Shown here: positions 26,821-38,596 of the stretch, in pieces
Layout of the letters: every line of letters starts with the position of its first letter
How positions within the stretch are numbered: the first letter of the stretch is position 1
Assembly (NCBI GenBank): GCA_020747065.1
Contig: JAGMVK010000021.1
Span: 744,001-808,000 of the forward strand
DNA length: 64,000 bases
Source: Cadophora sp. MPI-SDFR-AT-0126
Lineage: Eukaryota; Ascomycota; Leotiomycetes; Helotiales; Ploettnerulaceae
Direction of reading: 5' to 3'
Program-made: the position numbers and the translations under genes
Notes under the pieces: generated by a model
What the model saw: the letters and a program-made list of their open reading frames with translations, nothing else
What the model was told of the DNA's origin: nothing
Database searches by the model: none

Positions 26821-28130
26821 ATGATGGCCGAGAACACAACTGCTAGCGTTGTTCCTCCTTGGGGCTACGACACGCTTTCTTCGCAGGATGCGGTGCAAGC
26901 AACATGGAAATCTCAGATTTTTGGTTCCATTATTTTGTGAGTATTCGCCTTTGGATTGGTTGGTGATTGGAAACGAACGCGCTGACTCTCGTCCTAGGGG
27001 TGGCTATTTCTGGGAGTAAGTAGATGTACTCATAAGATTCATGAGCAGGGAGACAGGCTAGGGTTACTGACAAGAACTCGTAGTGTGATTATTTCTGCTG
27101 TCAGAGATGGCGAATTCGTTTTCCGAAGACGATTCAATTATGTGACAGCAATCTTCATCATCAACAGGTAATCCGTGGATTCTCCCCCACCAAAGCGACA
27201 TTATTACTTACTCGTTCTGTAGAATCTCTTGCATAATAACTCTCACAAACAACTGGCTTTTCGCGATTTACACTGGAAATCAATGTTTGGCCGTGTACAA
27301 ACTCACAGTAATCTCAGAACCAATAACCATCTTCACCTCACAGGCTTTACTCCTGATAAGGTACCGCATGTCCCCGCATCGAAAGATTCGTGAAGATTTC
27401 TGACTCTACCATAGGGTACAAATACTGTACAAAAACAATTATCTTCTTCTGGGGTTCATGACACTTTTCTTGTAAGATCTATCCCAAATGAGTCTTACTA
27501 TTTCTGATCAAATCCAGATTTGCAAGTCCAGTGTTGGATCTTACTTATGCATTCATCACCACAGCGTACAACACACCAGGAAATGTTGGATGCGTGTTCG
27601 GTCCATCATCCCCTTATATCTACTTGGTCTTTCTTCTTCAAGCACTGTTTGACTGTCTTTGTTTTGCTCTTTGTACATTCAAGGTGAGAGCTACGAGATT
27701 GTCCAACAATGAGGTGCGATTTACGATTTCTGACACTTGCTAGCTTTGGAGTATGGGACAGGGTGGTGGGCTCTTGAGCATTGGACAAGAAATGCTGAAC
27801 GGCGGCGTAAGTATATCCTAATTTTCACAATGCTTCTTCTCGTATTGATATCTTCCTTAGCTTGTTTACTACATTCCAAATGTCCTTGCTCAGCTCGCCA
27901 CTGTCATGACATCAGTTCAAACGGGAAGCACTGACCAATATCTGCTGCCTCCATTGGCGGACGGAGTCGCCTCAGCTCAAGCGCTGAGGATTACTCGTGG
28001 TCTGTGGAAGAAGGGACAAGATCTGGAGAGACGGTTGACAGATTCGACGGATCTGAGTCCTTATTCGGGTCGCTCTGAGCCCTCGCGGGAAAAAATTGAA
28101 AGCCAAAAGACAGCCAGGGAGACTGTCTGA
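26821..28130 (+). CDS. Predicted polytopic membrane protein, eight exons
   Basis: Exons 26,821-26,936; 26,998-27,015; 27,084-27,167; 27,223-27,360; 27,415-27,471; 27,518-27,683; 27,744-27,806; 27,861-28,130 join into one frame of 303 residues with all seven introns GT-AG and 46-68 nt long. The agreement of eight exons in phase is strong evidence for a real gene. After a polar N-terminus (about residues 1-30) there are roughly six or seven hydrophobic segments. A charged loop (RDGEFVFRRRF) follows the first. The C-terminal 80 residues are cytoplasmic-looking and rich in Ser, Arg and Glu. The layout resembles fungal integral membrane proteins of the DUF6533-like/rhodopsin-like sort, but I cannot name a family. 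Substrate and role are unknown. A second ATG follows the first directly. Confidence 0.75.
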
Positions 28131-29733
28131 GGAACGTGAGCGGATTCATAGGGCGACGAATGCAATCTGTTGCGGCGTCTTGATACGGCAAGTGTTCTTG
28201 TTTGTTTTCATTGGCTGGGACTTGGGATAGGGTAGCGGAGTCATGGAGTAAGAGCGATTGAAATTCCAGATGGCCTCTGTGTGGCATTATTTATGGCAGT
28301 ATATGGGGGATACTAGTAGTATTCAGGGCAAGACAAGTGTGTTAAGGCACTATGGTCTGCGAGGTGGAAGCAGAGGAGACCAAAAGTTTGTCTGGATGGG
28401 AGATGAAATTATTAGGAACGATGCGAGTATTTCGCTTCAACAGCCAGACTTCATTTCCGTGATACACAACTCTAAGTCAGATCACAAACCCGTCAAGCTT
28501 TTCCATACACCGCGTCAATACTTTTCTGTACTTCGCGATTATGAGACATCGGGTTAAATCGTTCGTGGCAGTCACAAGATTCTGTGGAAATATCAGTTCA
28601 AAGCCCTTAACATAACTTGTTGGAAGCCTGTCAGTCTTGATGTTAGCAATTGTCAACGGGGAAAAGGTGAAAAAAAGATCTCTAGCTAGGAACAGAGAAA
28701 ATCTACACTCGTGCCCCCCTAGCGCGATGGGACCGGTAAGGGTTTCCTGATCTCTGGCAAAAATTTCATCTAACGCTTTTCTCTTTACTAAATAGGTATG
28801 AACTCGAACATCCTAGAGCTGCTCCAGCTAATCGGCTATCTCTTATTTGAGAAGGGCTCTTCATTTGCATCGAGACCGGCTGTTTCTAATCGGTCTTCTA
28901 TAACCGGCTGGCTAGGACTAGAGATTTAGTGGGCAAGGTAAAACTGCATATTTCCAGCGCGGAGTTTAAGGCAGAAAATTGTGGGCAGGATAGCCAAGAA
29001 AACTCAAGATCTTTACTTTCTTCGTACAATACTTCGTACTGCTATCCGAATACCTTTATAGCACTTTGATGTGATATCATATCTTGCAACTTTCAGGTTT
29101 TTGGGCCAGTACCCGAGTTTCTCCTGTTCATCTTCCGGTCCATACTCACAATCAGGTCTCTGACTGTCTCAATGTTCACCTCAAACTCAAGAAGACTCGA
29201 ATAGTCCTTGTTAAACTCAGTATCATTTGGCAACAAGGATTATGCGGAACTTCGTCGCTTCCACCCCTTTCAAGTCCCCTCGGGGTATCTTGGTCTTTAT
29301 CCGGTGCGCTGCTGCCAGGGTTGACTTGTCCGGCTCTCGGGGGACTGGTTAAGTTGCCGATTTTAGTACTGCACGTAATAATACAAGAACCTGTAAATAT
29401 GTAAAAACAACCCACTTTTTACACTAATTTTTCTGTTAGATGCTTGTATTAATATCTCCACTTGATATTTTTTAAAATTACTTAAAATAAAGAGATGTTG
29501 TCGCAAACTCTTTGATTTAACATCACTGGCACATGTCGCACCAACGCAAGCGTTATGAAAGAGTTCCTTGATTTAAAGAAGTTGAATAAGAACAATGTTA
29601 TTCTTTATAGAACGCTCTATTCCTTTCTAATAACAGACGGCAATTACTGCAGATTAGGAGGAAGGATCAAGCTTTTGTTTTGTTTATAATATCTGTCTTG
29701 TCTGTAGAAGATATAATTGAGCAATTAAGGAAG
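28131..29733. other. Intergenic, no supported gene
   Basis: No reading frame with convincing start, splice structure or protein-like composition. The open frames at 28,258-28,557 and 29,084-29,404 lack support. Bases 29,400-29,700 become AT-rich. Confidence 0.5.
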
Positions 29734-29757
29734 TGTAACGGCCTGGTATTGACTCGG

Positions 29758-29979
29758 TGTAACGACGCAATATTACTAAGTGCAGTATCAAGTATAGGAG
29801 CAAGAGGGTAGGCAAATAGTAATATTATAGGTCTGGTACGAAGGAAACAAGAAGGTAAGGAGCCCTCAGACGGGGAGCGGTCCTATATATACACGAATCT
29901 GGTCCGGCTTCCGTCCGGTAATATTCCGGCTAAACCTGAGTACCCCTATTTCCAGCACTTCCGTCACTTCAACGTTACA
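29758..29979. repeat. Solo LTR, 222 bp, with perfect 5-bp target duplication
   Basis: Ends are TGTAACG and CGTTACA, a 7-bp perfect inverted pair. CTCGG flanks it on both sides (29,753-29,757 and 29,980-29,984). No internal retrotransposon sequence is present, so this is the product of LTR-LTR recombination. It is unrelated to the LTR families A, B and C of this window. The insertion site lies in sequence that itself starts TGTAACGG at 29,734, perhaps an older repeat. Confidence 0.8.
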
Positions 29980-29984
29980 CTCGG

Positions 29985-30403
29985 TACAAATACAGAAGAC
30001 TGCAGTTTGATCTCTGATGATCGAGAAGTAGGTGTATCACGTACGGAAAGATAGTTACTAAGTATTGGGTAAGAATACTATTTGAAGTTAAGCACGAAGC
30101 TCCTATCTAATAGCAAACGTGCTAGTCTTATATAGAACCTTTGTAGTTAGTAGGACCACTAAGATAGCTGGATCCCTAGCGGTCTATTAGTCCTAGCAGT
30201 CCCCTAATCACGTAACCCCTTGTCGCGTAATCCAACGACTAGATAGCTATCTAGTTGTTTACTATATCTATCCCTCAGGCGGTAAGTGCTGCTGGGTGCG
30301 AGATCCTATGTCCTGGGTTCTCCTAGAGGTTCTGCGCTTCCAGGAGGATCCTCCTGTGAGCCGCAGTCTCCTGAGCCTAAGGTCCCAGGTGTCATCGTGC
30401 AAG
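29985..30403. other. Unassigned sequence between solo LTR and DNA transposon
   Basis: Normal-GC sequence, possibly the remainder of the older repeat beginning at 29,734. It contains several short palindromes. No gene seen. Confidence 0.4.
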
Positions 30404-30450
30404 CTTTTTGCATAACGTCTTTTAATCACGGGTTTTAAGCGACACCACCA
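30404..30450 (+). repeat. Left terminal inverted repeat of the DNA transposon
   Basis: Shares CTTTTTGCATAACGTC, the following TTTTAATCACGGG and a GCGAC block with the reverse complement of 34,069-34,113. Confidence 0.8.
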
Positions 30451-30639
30451 CCTTGATTTTCCAAGTACCCCCCCCGCTATTCCTCGATTCTACGCCCTTA
30501 CATATAACTTTGCAACGCAACGCTTAATTAATTTCGCAAATACGCTAAATTAAAGCTATAATCGTGCGCTTTCTAGTGAACTAATTTTTATTATTATACT
30601 ATACCTCCTTATTTACTTAAGTCTATTGTAGTAGATATT

Positions 30640-31590
30640 AAGAATATATTAAGTAAACTAGGACCTCTCCTAACTAGCTACCTTAAGTAAATCGCTAAAA
30701 TTAATAGTACTACTATATAAACTGTTTATAATATTAAGAGGAGGTTAGACTAAGGTTTTAAGGCTTTACCACCTTCTAGAGGACTAGTCCATATACTTTA
30801 AGAAGAGCACGAAATAGCCCTAAAGCTATTATTAGATAAGATGCTATAGATATACTTAGATAAGCTTTAAGCCTTCCTTTTTAAAGCTTATCTAATAGAG
30901 CCTTTAATATTAATAATTAACTATACTCTTTAACGAATTAAGATAATTAGGAAATAATTGAAGTATATAGTAGCTTAAAGAAGTGAAGAATTAAGAGTAG
31001 AATAGCTTAATTATATATAAGAATTTATAGCTAATTAAGTTATTACTATCGATAAATTAAGGAGTAATAAAAAGAATAGAGATCGTACTTTTAGTTAGTC
31101 TTATAAAGGTACAGAGGTAAAGGTCTCTTAATAGCTTAAATATAGGGAAAAAGTCTCTGTACTTACGGCATATACTATTAATAGATATATTACTAGTTAT
31201 ATCTTAGAAGGAACCTATACTACTAAAATAGTAAAGTCTTTCTTAATTAACTACCTATTACCTTAGTATAACTCCTACTCTTAAATACACTTAGTTATTA
31301 TACTTAATAATACCTTAATCTATTATAAGAATATTACAGAGATTATGAGAGCTTATATATATAAGGGGGTATTACTAAGGTTCTTACTACTATATTCTCT
31401 TAATTTCAACCCTATTAAAGAGAGCTTTAGAGATTTAAAGTATTAGATAAGATATTATTATTGTTAAGAATATTGTAACTATATTATATATTAAGATTTC
31501 TTTGAATATATAATAAGAATAGTAGGAACTAGTCTAGAGGCGGCAGAGAGAGTAAGAGCGTATTTCTGTAACTATAAAATGATTTAATTA
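30640..31590 (+). pseudogene. Decayed Tc1/mariner DDE transposase
   Basis: Reading mutated stops as Gln/Arg, the plus strand shows an acidic-Ser segment, a YGRSYKGTEV-like block near 31,090, a YNSYSQIHLVIILNN-type block (second catalytic Asp, now Asn by RIP) near 31,265-31,310, and LNFNPIKESF at about 31,400-31,429 with the third catalytic acidic residue. That final block corresponds to the SPDFNPIEE signature of Tc1/mariner transposases of fungi. No intact frame remains. Confidence 0.75.
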
Positions 31591-31859
31591 TAGCTAAACT
31601 CTATCTAAATAGACTTAAAAAGTAAGGAAATTAAAAATCTATACGTTATAGTAATATAACCTAAATAGGAAATACTAAGTGAAGGTAAGGGGGGTAAAAT
31701 CAAGTGCAAGGTTAATTACACTGAGTATTTTAAAATTATTAAAACTTATATAAATAACAAGTAAAATAGTATAAAAAATATATAATTAACAGATCTAATA
31801 TATATTATATACGTATTAATTAGATCCTATAAAAAAAACCTTAGTATTTAATAAAAAAA

Positions 31860-33250
31860 TTAGTATAATTCTTATCCTTACCTAATGTACTTATTTACTA
31901 TCTTTCTGCAACGCTAGTACTACTAAGCCTTAATAGCTCTTAGGCAGCTAATCTCTTAGCCTTATAAGCCTCTTTAAACACTAAAATACTGTTAGAAATA
32001 GTATAAGTAATACTTGGCTTAATCTCTAATAATATTATAAATTTAATATTCTTTAAATAGCTTAATTCTATTATAAAAGCCTTATTTAGGATATTAAAAC
32101 TATACTTTAACTCCTCTTATTTCCTAGGGTTTTTCTTCTTCTAGATAATCTATTAGTCTATTAATCCTATCTTATTCTCGTTATTATTCGTAAGCTAAAT
32201 AGGGGACGATAGTAGGGGTTAAAAGCTTTACTTAGATACTCTAGATATTATATTTAATAAGGAATTTATAGGTAAATCTAGCCTATTAACTTACCCGGGA
32301 TTACAAGCTCTTCTAGTATTAGATAATCTAAGAAGTAAAGAAATAGTTATAGAAGTAGTTACTTAATTTATTATGTAATTTATAGTCTATATTAATATTA
32401 AATAAGTAAGATTCTTAATAGATAAGCTATTATTATTAGATTTAGCTATAGTTTCTACTATAGTTTAATTTAGTTTCTTTATACTACTAAGCTTTAGCTT
32501 ATAGTTTATTTAATAATCCTCTTTAGTAAATGCAGTAATCTAATCTACTAGAGGTATTATTATACTAATTCCTGGAGTTTTAGAGTAGATAGAGGCTATT
32601 TATTAAAGTTAATATATTATATTAATCTTATAGTATATCTTTACCTTTAGTATAATATAGTAATACTTTATCTTATTATTATATAAGCGCTTTATATAGA
32701 TATTATAACTAAAGATTTCTTAATATATTAATTTAATAGCTGAAGTAGTAGCGTCTCGCTATTATTTCTTACTAAGTCTTTTATTTATAACAGAATCTCT
32801 TAGCGTTAGACTTAGTAATTCTATAACCTTTAGCTTACTTAAAGGACTAGTAAATAGATTATTCAGATCTTTAAATCTACTAATTTCTTACTTTAAAGGT
32901 ATAAGTCTAACTGTGTCCTAGGCTTTATTCGCCTTAGATTTTTTTTTGGATTTCTTCTTTCCTTTACTCGGGAATTATAATTCTATATTAGATTCTAAAG
33001 CCTTAACCTCTTCTAGTATTTTATAATAAGTATTAACTGTAACCTTATTAGTTAAGACATTCTTTTTATAGTAATAAGTATATAAAGGAACTATAGTATT
33101 ATTAAATAATTATTAGTCTTATATAGATAAGATTAAAAGAGGGTTTTTAAGGTTCTTAAAGAGGAAATTAAAAGCTTATTTAATTAGTTTTTTAGTAGTA
33201 TATAATATTCTTCTCTTAATCTATAATTTAATTAATGTTTTCTATATAAT
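31860..33250 (-). pseudogene. Second coding-like segment of the DNA transposon (minus strand, unrecognised)
   Basis: On the minus strand, long stretches read as protein-like sequence with only RIP-type stops: a KAYKAKRLAA-like helix near 31,950, a Lys/Ser-rich stretch near 32,950 and a Leu-rich segment near 32,830. It faces the transposase tail to tail. I recognise no family. It may be an accessory protein of the transposon or a separate insertion. Confidence 0.4.
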
Positions 33251-33262
33251 TTCGTATATTAT

Positions 33263-33477
33263 TGTTGGTCCACAGGCCCATACAGGACATGTCTCAGCTA
33301 GAATAGGGGGTAGGACCACTTGCGGAGGCGATTCGGTGGCGTTTCGGAGGCAGTATATAGTCTGGCATCTCCTGCCCCCTCTTAGAAACACACAGATTTT
33401 CCACACCATCAAGCTTGATATGCATATACATGATATTTACGTTTGATTCTTGGCTTATATTCGGTATTGAACCGACA
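33263..33477 (-). repeat. Solo copia LTR (family B), 215 bp, nearly free of RIP
   Basis: On the plus strand it runs TGTTGGTCC...ACCGACA; compared with copia B (minus strand), the inserts share the family but this copy lies reversed relative to 24,261-24,474 as read on the plus strand. ATTAT flanks it on both sides (33,258-33,262 and 33,478-33,482), proving the LTR borders. It keeps GC-rich blocks although the surrounding transposon is heavily RIP-mutated, so it probably arrived later or escaped RIP. Confidence 0.85.
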
Positions 33478-34068
33478 ATTATCTTATAAGTTAGGTATTA
33501 AGAGATTAAGTTAATATCCTAATTCTTAATAATAGTATATTAATAACTCTTATTAATAAAAGGCTATATATTAAAATTAATATTTTATAGTTCCTTATTA
33601 AATAGCACTTTTAAATTAAACAGAGTCTTTTTCCTTAAAGGGAGAGTTATAGGAGTAGAAAATAGAGCCAAGGATAAGAGTATATCTACTACTTCTTTTC
33701 CTAGTACTGCCTTACTTAATTTCTAATACTAGGCCTTTAAAGAAGAGGTTTCTAGGTTAGTAACTTATTCTTTAAGCTTAGAAGTAGTTATCCTATATTT
33801 GTAATACTTTACGGGAACTTAATTATAGATTTATAAAGCTCGGCGTTTATTAAATACTAGAAGTAAGTTAGTATTAGGTTTTAACTACTACTTTAAATTT
33901 TACTTATTTTCTAGGGCTAGCTCTTATACGCGCTATAAGGTATAAATTAATTCAAGTAGTATCTTAAATTATTAAAAATTTCAAGTTAATCGGAATTATT
34001 TTAGTAGAGTTATTAAAAGGTATTACTATATAGTAGAGCTAAAGGAGGGGTGTGGATACGAAAAAAGT

Positions 34069-34113
34069 AGTAGGGTCGCTAAATCCCGTGATTAAAAGAC
34101 GTTATGCAAAAAG
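34069..34113 (-). repeat. Right terminal inverted repeat of the DNA transposon
   Basis: Reverse complement of the left end; the shared core covers GTGATTAAAAGACG and TTATGCAAAAAG. Normal-GC sequence and the HET gene promoter follow at once. Confidence 0.8.
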
Positions 34114-34592
34114 TTGTATCCCAGGTTCTAGGTCACGTGGCAGAGCCGTTCGTAATACCGACTTACAAAGAGGACTGCATTGAGTGAAATATCGACAAAC
34201 AAAGATCGAAGTTTTGTAAAGAAACAGTATATTTTTGGCTGTATACAGTGCGATATTCATTTTTATAAAGACAGCCCTTGTTTTGATCAATTTCATCGCG
34301 AATAACTAGAATTTGGATGAATCCGAGTGAAATGTAGCTCTCTGATTGGCTAGAATTAACCGAGGCTTCCCTGTAATCTGAGTTAGTCAACCCTGGCAGC
34401 CAATATCACAAGACAAGGCAAGTTCCGAAGGGCCAGCTCTGGACGCCACATATAGTCCACGCGACCCTCCATAACATACCTACAAAACCTAAGGCGGGTA
34501 CCCAGCATCATTATTTCTTTCTCTTCTCCAAGCAATACTTACCCAGTTACTTGTATCGGAATAACAAAATTACTTGCTTGTCCCCTGGGAAC
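34114..34592. promoter_or_regulatory. Upstream region of HET gene 1
   Basis: Stretch between the transposon end and the HET start codon. It contains CACGTG at 34,134-34,139. No other gene seen. Confidence 0.35.
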
Positions 34593-36615
34593 ATGGGAAC
34601 CTCTTCCAGCCGGTTTGACTACGGTTCTTCCCTCTTAGGTCGAAAGATTCGAACTCTCAAGATCGAGGCTGGAGCATCGACAGATATTATTTCCGTTACG
34701 CTCACGGAGATACCACTAGATCGGGGCATCGAGTATACGACTCTTTCATATGTCTGGGGTGACCAGAGGGACAGGCATCCGATTCTGTGCAACGGAGAAC
34801 AGTTCGATGTAGGCGATAATCTACACTCCCTTCTCGTTCATTTACGAGATTTTGGGCACGACGAAAATGCCCACCCTATTTGGATTGATGCAATATGCAT
34901 CAACCAAAATGACAAGACTGAGAAGACACGCCAAGTCAGGATGATGAGCGATATTTATAGCCAAGCGGCGTATACATACATTTGGATGGGAAATTCAGGG
35001 TCAGTCGAGGAACAGCGGGAGTTGATGGATACCATCAAGCTCCTAGGAAAGATGGCCGGAATAGTTGAGATGGCAGTCGAGAAAGATGAAGATCCTCTGG
35101 ACTATATGTACGCTTATGTCGAGCATCATTGCAAGGAGGAGAAGGTTAACTGGCATGACACTTGGGAGAAAATATGGGCAGTCTTTCATAACGAGTGGTT
35201 CAGTCGTGTGTGGGTCATCCAAGAACACATACTCTCGGCTCGTAGTCTTGTTATGTTTGGACAGAACGTTGCTTCGAGCGACTTCCTGTTTTGTGTTGCT
35301 TCTCTTTTACAGTCAACAACTAGCTGGGGATTCGTCATGGCTCCTTGCGCCAGGAAACTCAAGGGTATGCGACCGCTCATCTTCAACGCTAATGCTTTCC
35401 CGATGATTGAGGCACGAAGAGAGGCAACCACAGCCAAGTTGCATGAACTGGTTCATGACACCATTACTTTCGAAGCAACAGACGAACGCGATCGAGTTTT
35501 TGCACTCGTCAGTCTAGCGTCTGATGTAGCGCCTGACTTCATTGACTATTCCTTCGACATAAGGGAGATTCACATGAATCTTGCAAGGAATGCTCTCTCT
35601 GCTGCTCGAAAAGGAGATTTCTCGGCGCTAGATTTTCTTTCGTATGTCAGATATGATCCAGAAGATCAACAAGGCCCCATAACACCAAAGCTCCCTTCGT
35701 GGGCGCCAAATCTAGTCTACTTCACGCCATTTGTGTCGACATCGTTCTTTCCTCTGTGCGAGCCTCATCCCACGTATCAGCAAGGCATGCCAGGGATGGA
35801 ACTCAAGATAGTATTCAACGCAGACGAGGTTAGTACTATGTCCTCCGTAGTACCCCAAACTTTCGTTGTCACAATTTGCTAATCTTGTCTTGCTCAAAAA
35901 GTCGCTGAGTATTCAGGGACTCATCGTCGATGAAATCTCCAATACCATCACCCGCGAGCCATATTCCGAGCTCCTCGCCATGTGCGGAACCCCAGATATA
36001 TATTCTCTGGTCGTAAAGCGAATTCTCTCTTGGGACTCTGAAGCATATGCCCTGGCATCATCTTTAAGCCCCTACCCCACCGAAGAAACCACCGACTTGG
36101 CACTCGTCTCTGTCCTCGGTTTCCAGACCTTTGAAAACAAAGAAGAAGCCGTTGCCGGCTGTATGGAATATGCGATATTCAAGGAGCTCTTAAAGCGCTT
36201 GCCGGAAGTACGGTCAGCTCCAATGTCTGCAAGCGGACCCCACGGTGGCTCCGTGTCGAGAATGATGGCGGAGATCACGGGGCTGTTTGGCGATCAGCGC
36301 ACAAGTTCTTCCTCGAACAACGACGAATTCATTGATAATTTGTTTGGACAGTGTCGAAAGTTCGTAGAGAGATTCGATAGGTATTCCAAAGGAAGGATAC
36401 TGTGCACTACAAGTAAAGGATATCTTGGATGGGTTCCGGAGAAGGCAAAGCCAGGGGATCAAATTGCAGGATTTCGATGGTGCAAACGGCCGTTTGTTCT
36501 GAGGCCTTGGAAAGATGGGTATCATGTTTTGGGTGATTCCTTTATTCACGGGTTTATGGATAATCAGATTCTGAGAATGGTAAGGGACAAGAGTATGGGT
36601 ATAAAGCTGTATTAG
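34593..36615 (+). CDS. HET-domain (heterokaryon incompatibility) protein 1
   Basis: Two exons, 34,593-35,828 and 35,902-36,615, joined by a GTTAGT...AG intron with a CTAAT branch site; 649 residues. The HET domain (PF06985 type) covers about residues 47-215, with LSYVWG at 51-56, IWIDAICINQ at 96-105, YIWMG at 129-133 and WFSRVWVIQE at 202-211. A long C-terminal region ends in the usual HET-family SKGYLGWVP...GD...PFVLRP block and a glycine-containing IHGFMD motif. HET proteins act in fungal non-self recognition and trigger cell death when activated. Start chosen at the first ATG of the frame; it begins MGTSSS, which fits an N-myristoylation signal. Intact, 480 bp from a transposon end. Confidence 0.9.
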
Positions 36616-37870
36616 GTCGTTTCTGGCTGGCCAGATTTGGAACCTCGCCAGCCCCTTTTAAAGCGAGCTCGCTCCCCCTTAAGCATGCGAACGTCTCGTA
36701 ATCTGTGGCAAGTTCGATTAACCCAGCCCAGTGTCCGTCCGTGATGTTGAATAGCCTTGCGGGCACATCTGGTGGGTCATAATTTTGCGTCTTTGGGTAG
36801 TCTCAATTATCTTTCATCTCGGAAGGAGGAACTCCTCGAAGCGAGCTCGCTTTGAAGCCCAGGAAGCTACCGGTGGACTTAGTCCGTCTATCCTATCAGC
36901 TCCTAATGTTCCAAATGTGACAACCAGATGGGTGGGCCGTTTCATGCCATGGTCGAAGCTCCTGCATCTTCACGAACACACTAACCAAACCACTGGGTGA
37001 CAGCACACGGCACACCATCAGTTTTCTATATTACCCCGCCTTTCGGCAGGGGTGCTGCGAACGAGCTGCAAGCCTCCAAGCGAGCCGAGTGCCTGAACCA
37101 ACTACTTGGCTTGGTTCAGAACTTGGCTTGTTTCAAGACAAAATGTGCCTAATAGAGGAGGTCATGTCAGATTGGATATAATATCCAGCGCTGTGACTCT
37201 ACAGCTCGCGGGATAGATCTTTTCTTCGGGTAAGCTTGATATGATCGATTGGCTAGACCCACCATAAATGAATCTTGTCATTTTTATATAGACCTTCGAG
37301 AATTGCCTGAAAATAGAAATCTAGAAGCTATCTGCGAATGAATAGCCTTGATGCAGCCTGTAAAATTGTCACATTCGTTATCCAAATACAGAATCTTAAC
37401 ACAGCCAGCTCTACCGTCGTACAGGTAACTTAAAGTATTTTGTAAATGTGAACTGGTTCTTTAACTTTTCAAACCAAAAAAAAAAAAAAAAAAAAAAAAA
37501 AATTGGAGGTGGATGAATACCTCGTGGAACATGAAAATTTAATGTGGGGCCCGCCAAGGACCAGGCGCTGCGGTATCGTTTGAGGCTCTGGGTCGTAAAA
37601 TGGTAAATTGTGAGGCTAAACTATGAGTCACGTGCTGTTGACAAGAGGGATCCCAATCTGCTCGAGAAACCCTGAGAGGGAGCAAAAACAGATGCGGAGG
37701 GGTTTACACGGCTTTTAGTACTGTTAGGGGTGGTAACTTGCTCTAGCCTTCCAGCTTCGGCAATTTTTTGGCTTATATCGTCTTGTTTGCCTATAAAATT
37801 TTCGCAATCAAGACTGACCGGCTTTTCCGCCGGTATCTGCCTTTCGCTGATTTCCGTTGGATTTTTTTGG
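36616..37870. other. Intergenic: A27 tract, Gcn4-like/E-box motif, no gene
   Basis: Contains a run of 27 A at 37,476-37,502. TGAGTCA at 37,624-37,630 overlaps CACGTG at 37,629-37,634, resembling a Gcn4/CpcA site fused to an E-box, about 240 bp before the next candidate start. AGCGAGCTCGCT occurs twice (about 36,661 and 36,839). No gene supported. Confidence 0.5.
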
Positions 37871-38232
37871 ATGGGGGAAATTCATGTGTCTACCATGTTC
37901 ACGCACCTTTTCTGGGATGTGGTACTTTTTCTTATTACATTCGGCGGACCGTGGCTGTTGGCCAAGAGCCTTAAATGGGTATGCAACCGGGCACCGAGTA
38001 TTGGAATCCAACTGGGAGTACCTACTGGACCTGAGACGGTGACTGTTTTGCAGGAGGATACTGCTTTGGTATGGGCGCCAGAGTGGAGGTGTGTTTTCTT
38101 TATTGTTAACATTGTTGTATCTGTCTTCTGGTATTCACTAAGATATAGTTCTAACGGAACTGTTGGTGCAGGATGGACAGCGGTTTTTGGATAAGAGAGC
38201 CAAACGTGCAGTATGAGGCAAGTAAAGTTTAG
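37871..38232 (+). CDS. Small hypothetical protein with one membrane segment
   Basis: ATG 37,871; exon 37,871-38,088, GTGTGT...GCAG intron 38,089-38,171, exon 38,172-38,232, giving 92 residues. A hydrophobic stretch at about residues 17-38 (VVLFLITFGGPWLLA) would span a membrane once; the remainder is polar with a Trp-rich end. Splicing preserves the frame to a natural stop, which gives modest support. Unspliced, the frame reads into the intron and stops at 38,194. No family recognised; it could also be the surviving 3' part of a longer gene. Confidence 0.35.
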
Positions 38233-38596
38233 ATGCATATATAGCTGCTGTCAACGTTAGTCAGTTCAAAGAGATTTATCGCCGCTAGGACGTATGCCTT
38301 CGATTGAGGCGGTTATGAGAATTGAAATCACTCGAATTCAAGGTACCCATGATTTACTCGTCACAGCTTTGTCAATCGACGCAGGAATGCACGTTAAAGC
38401 CTTCTTTTGTGGAAACAAATTAGGTCTACTCCTGTCCTACGCATGCTTGCCATCACACCTTCTATTCTATGGTTCATAATGCCAACTTAGCAATGTCTAG
38501 CGATAGTCTACAGAAACTTCCACAGCTGAGAATCAGTAAGCGTCTCCTGCTCCATAACACCCCATGCCGTGTAGATAAAACTGCCATGCCTTCTCC
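38233..38596. other. Intergenic, nothing recognised
   Basis: Short spacer between convergent genes. The open frame at 38,294-38,479 has no support. Confidence 0.5.

Larger units (their letters stand above)
30404..34113 (+). mobile_element. Tc1/mariner-type DNA transposon, RIP-mutated, carrying a nested solo LTR
   Basis: The left end (CTTTTTGCATAACGTC at 30,404) and right end (its reverse complement, ending at 34,113) form inverted terminal repeats of about 45 bp with few mismatches. The plus-strand interior encodes a decayed DDE transposase. Removing the 215-bp solo LTR and its 5-bp duplication leaves about 3.5 kb, longer than the 1.3-2 kb of simple Tc1 elements; the extra length is a second, minus-strand coding-like segment. 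The element is AT-rich between its ends, while the outer terminal repeats are less altered. Confidence 0.75.

Noticed and set aside
28258..28557. 99-codon open frame after the membrane-protein gene
   Set aside because: Starts at a TTG, no family resemblance and no splice support; probably 3' UTR.
29084..29404. 106-codon open frame
   Set aside because: Non-ATG start and low-complexity hydrophobic composition on unannotated background.
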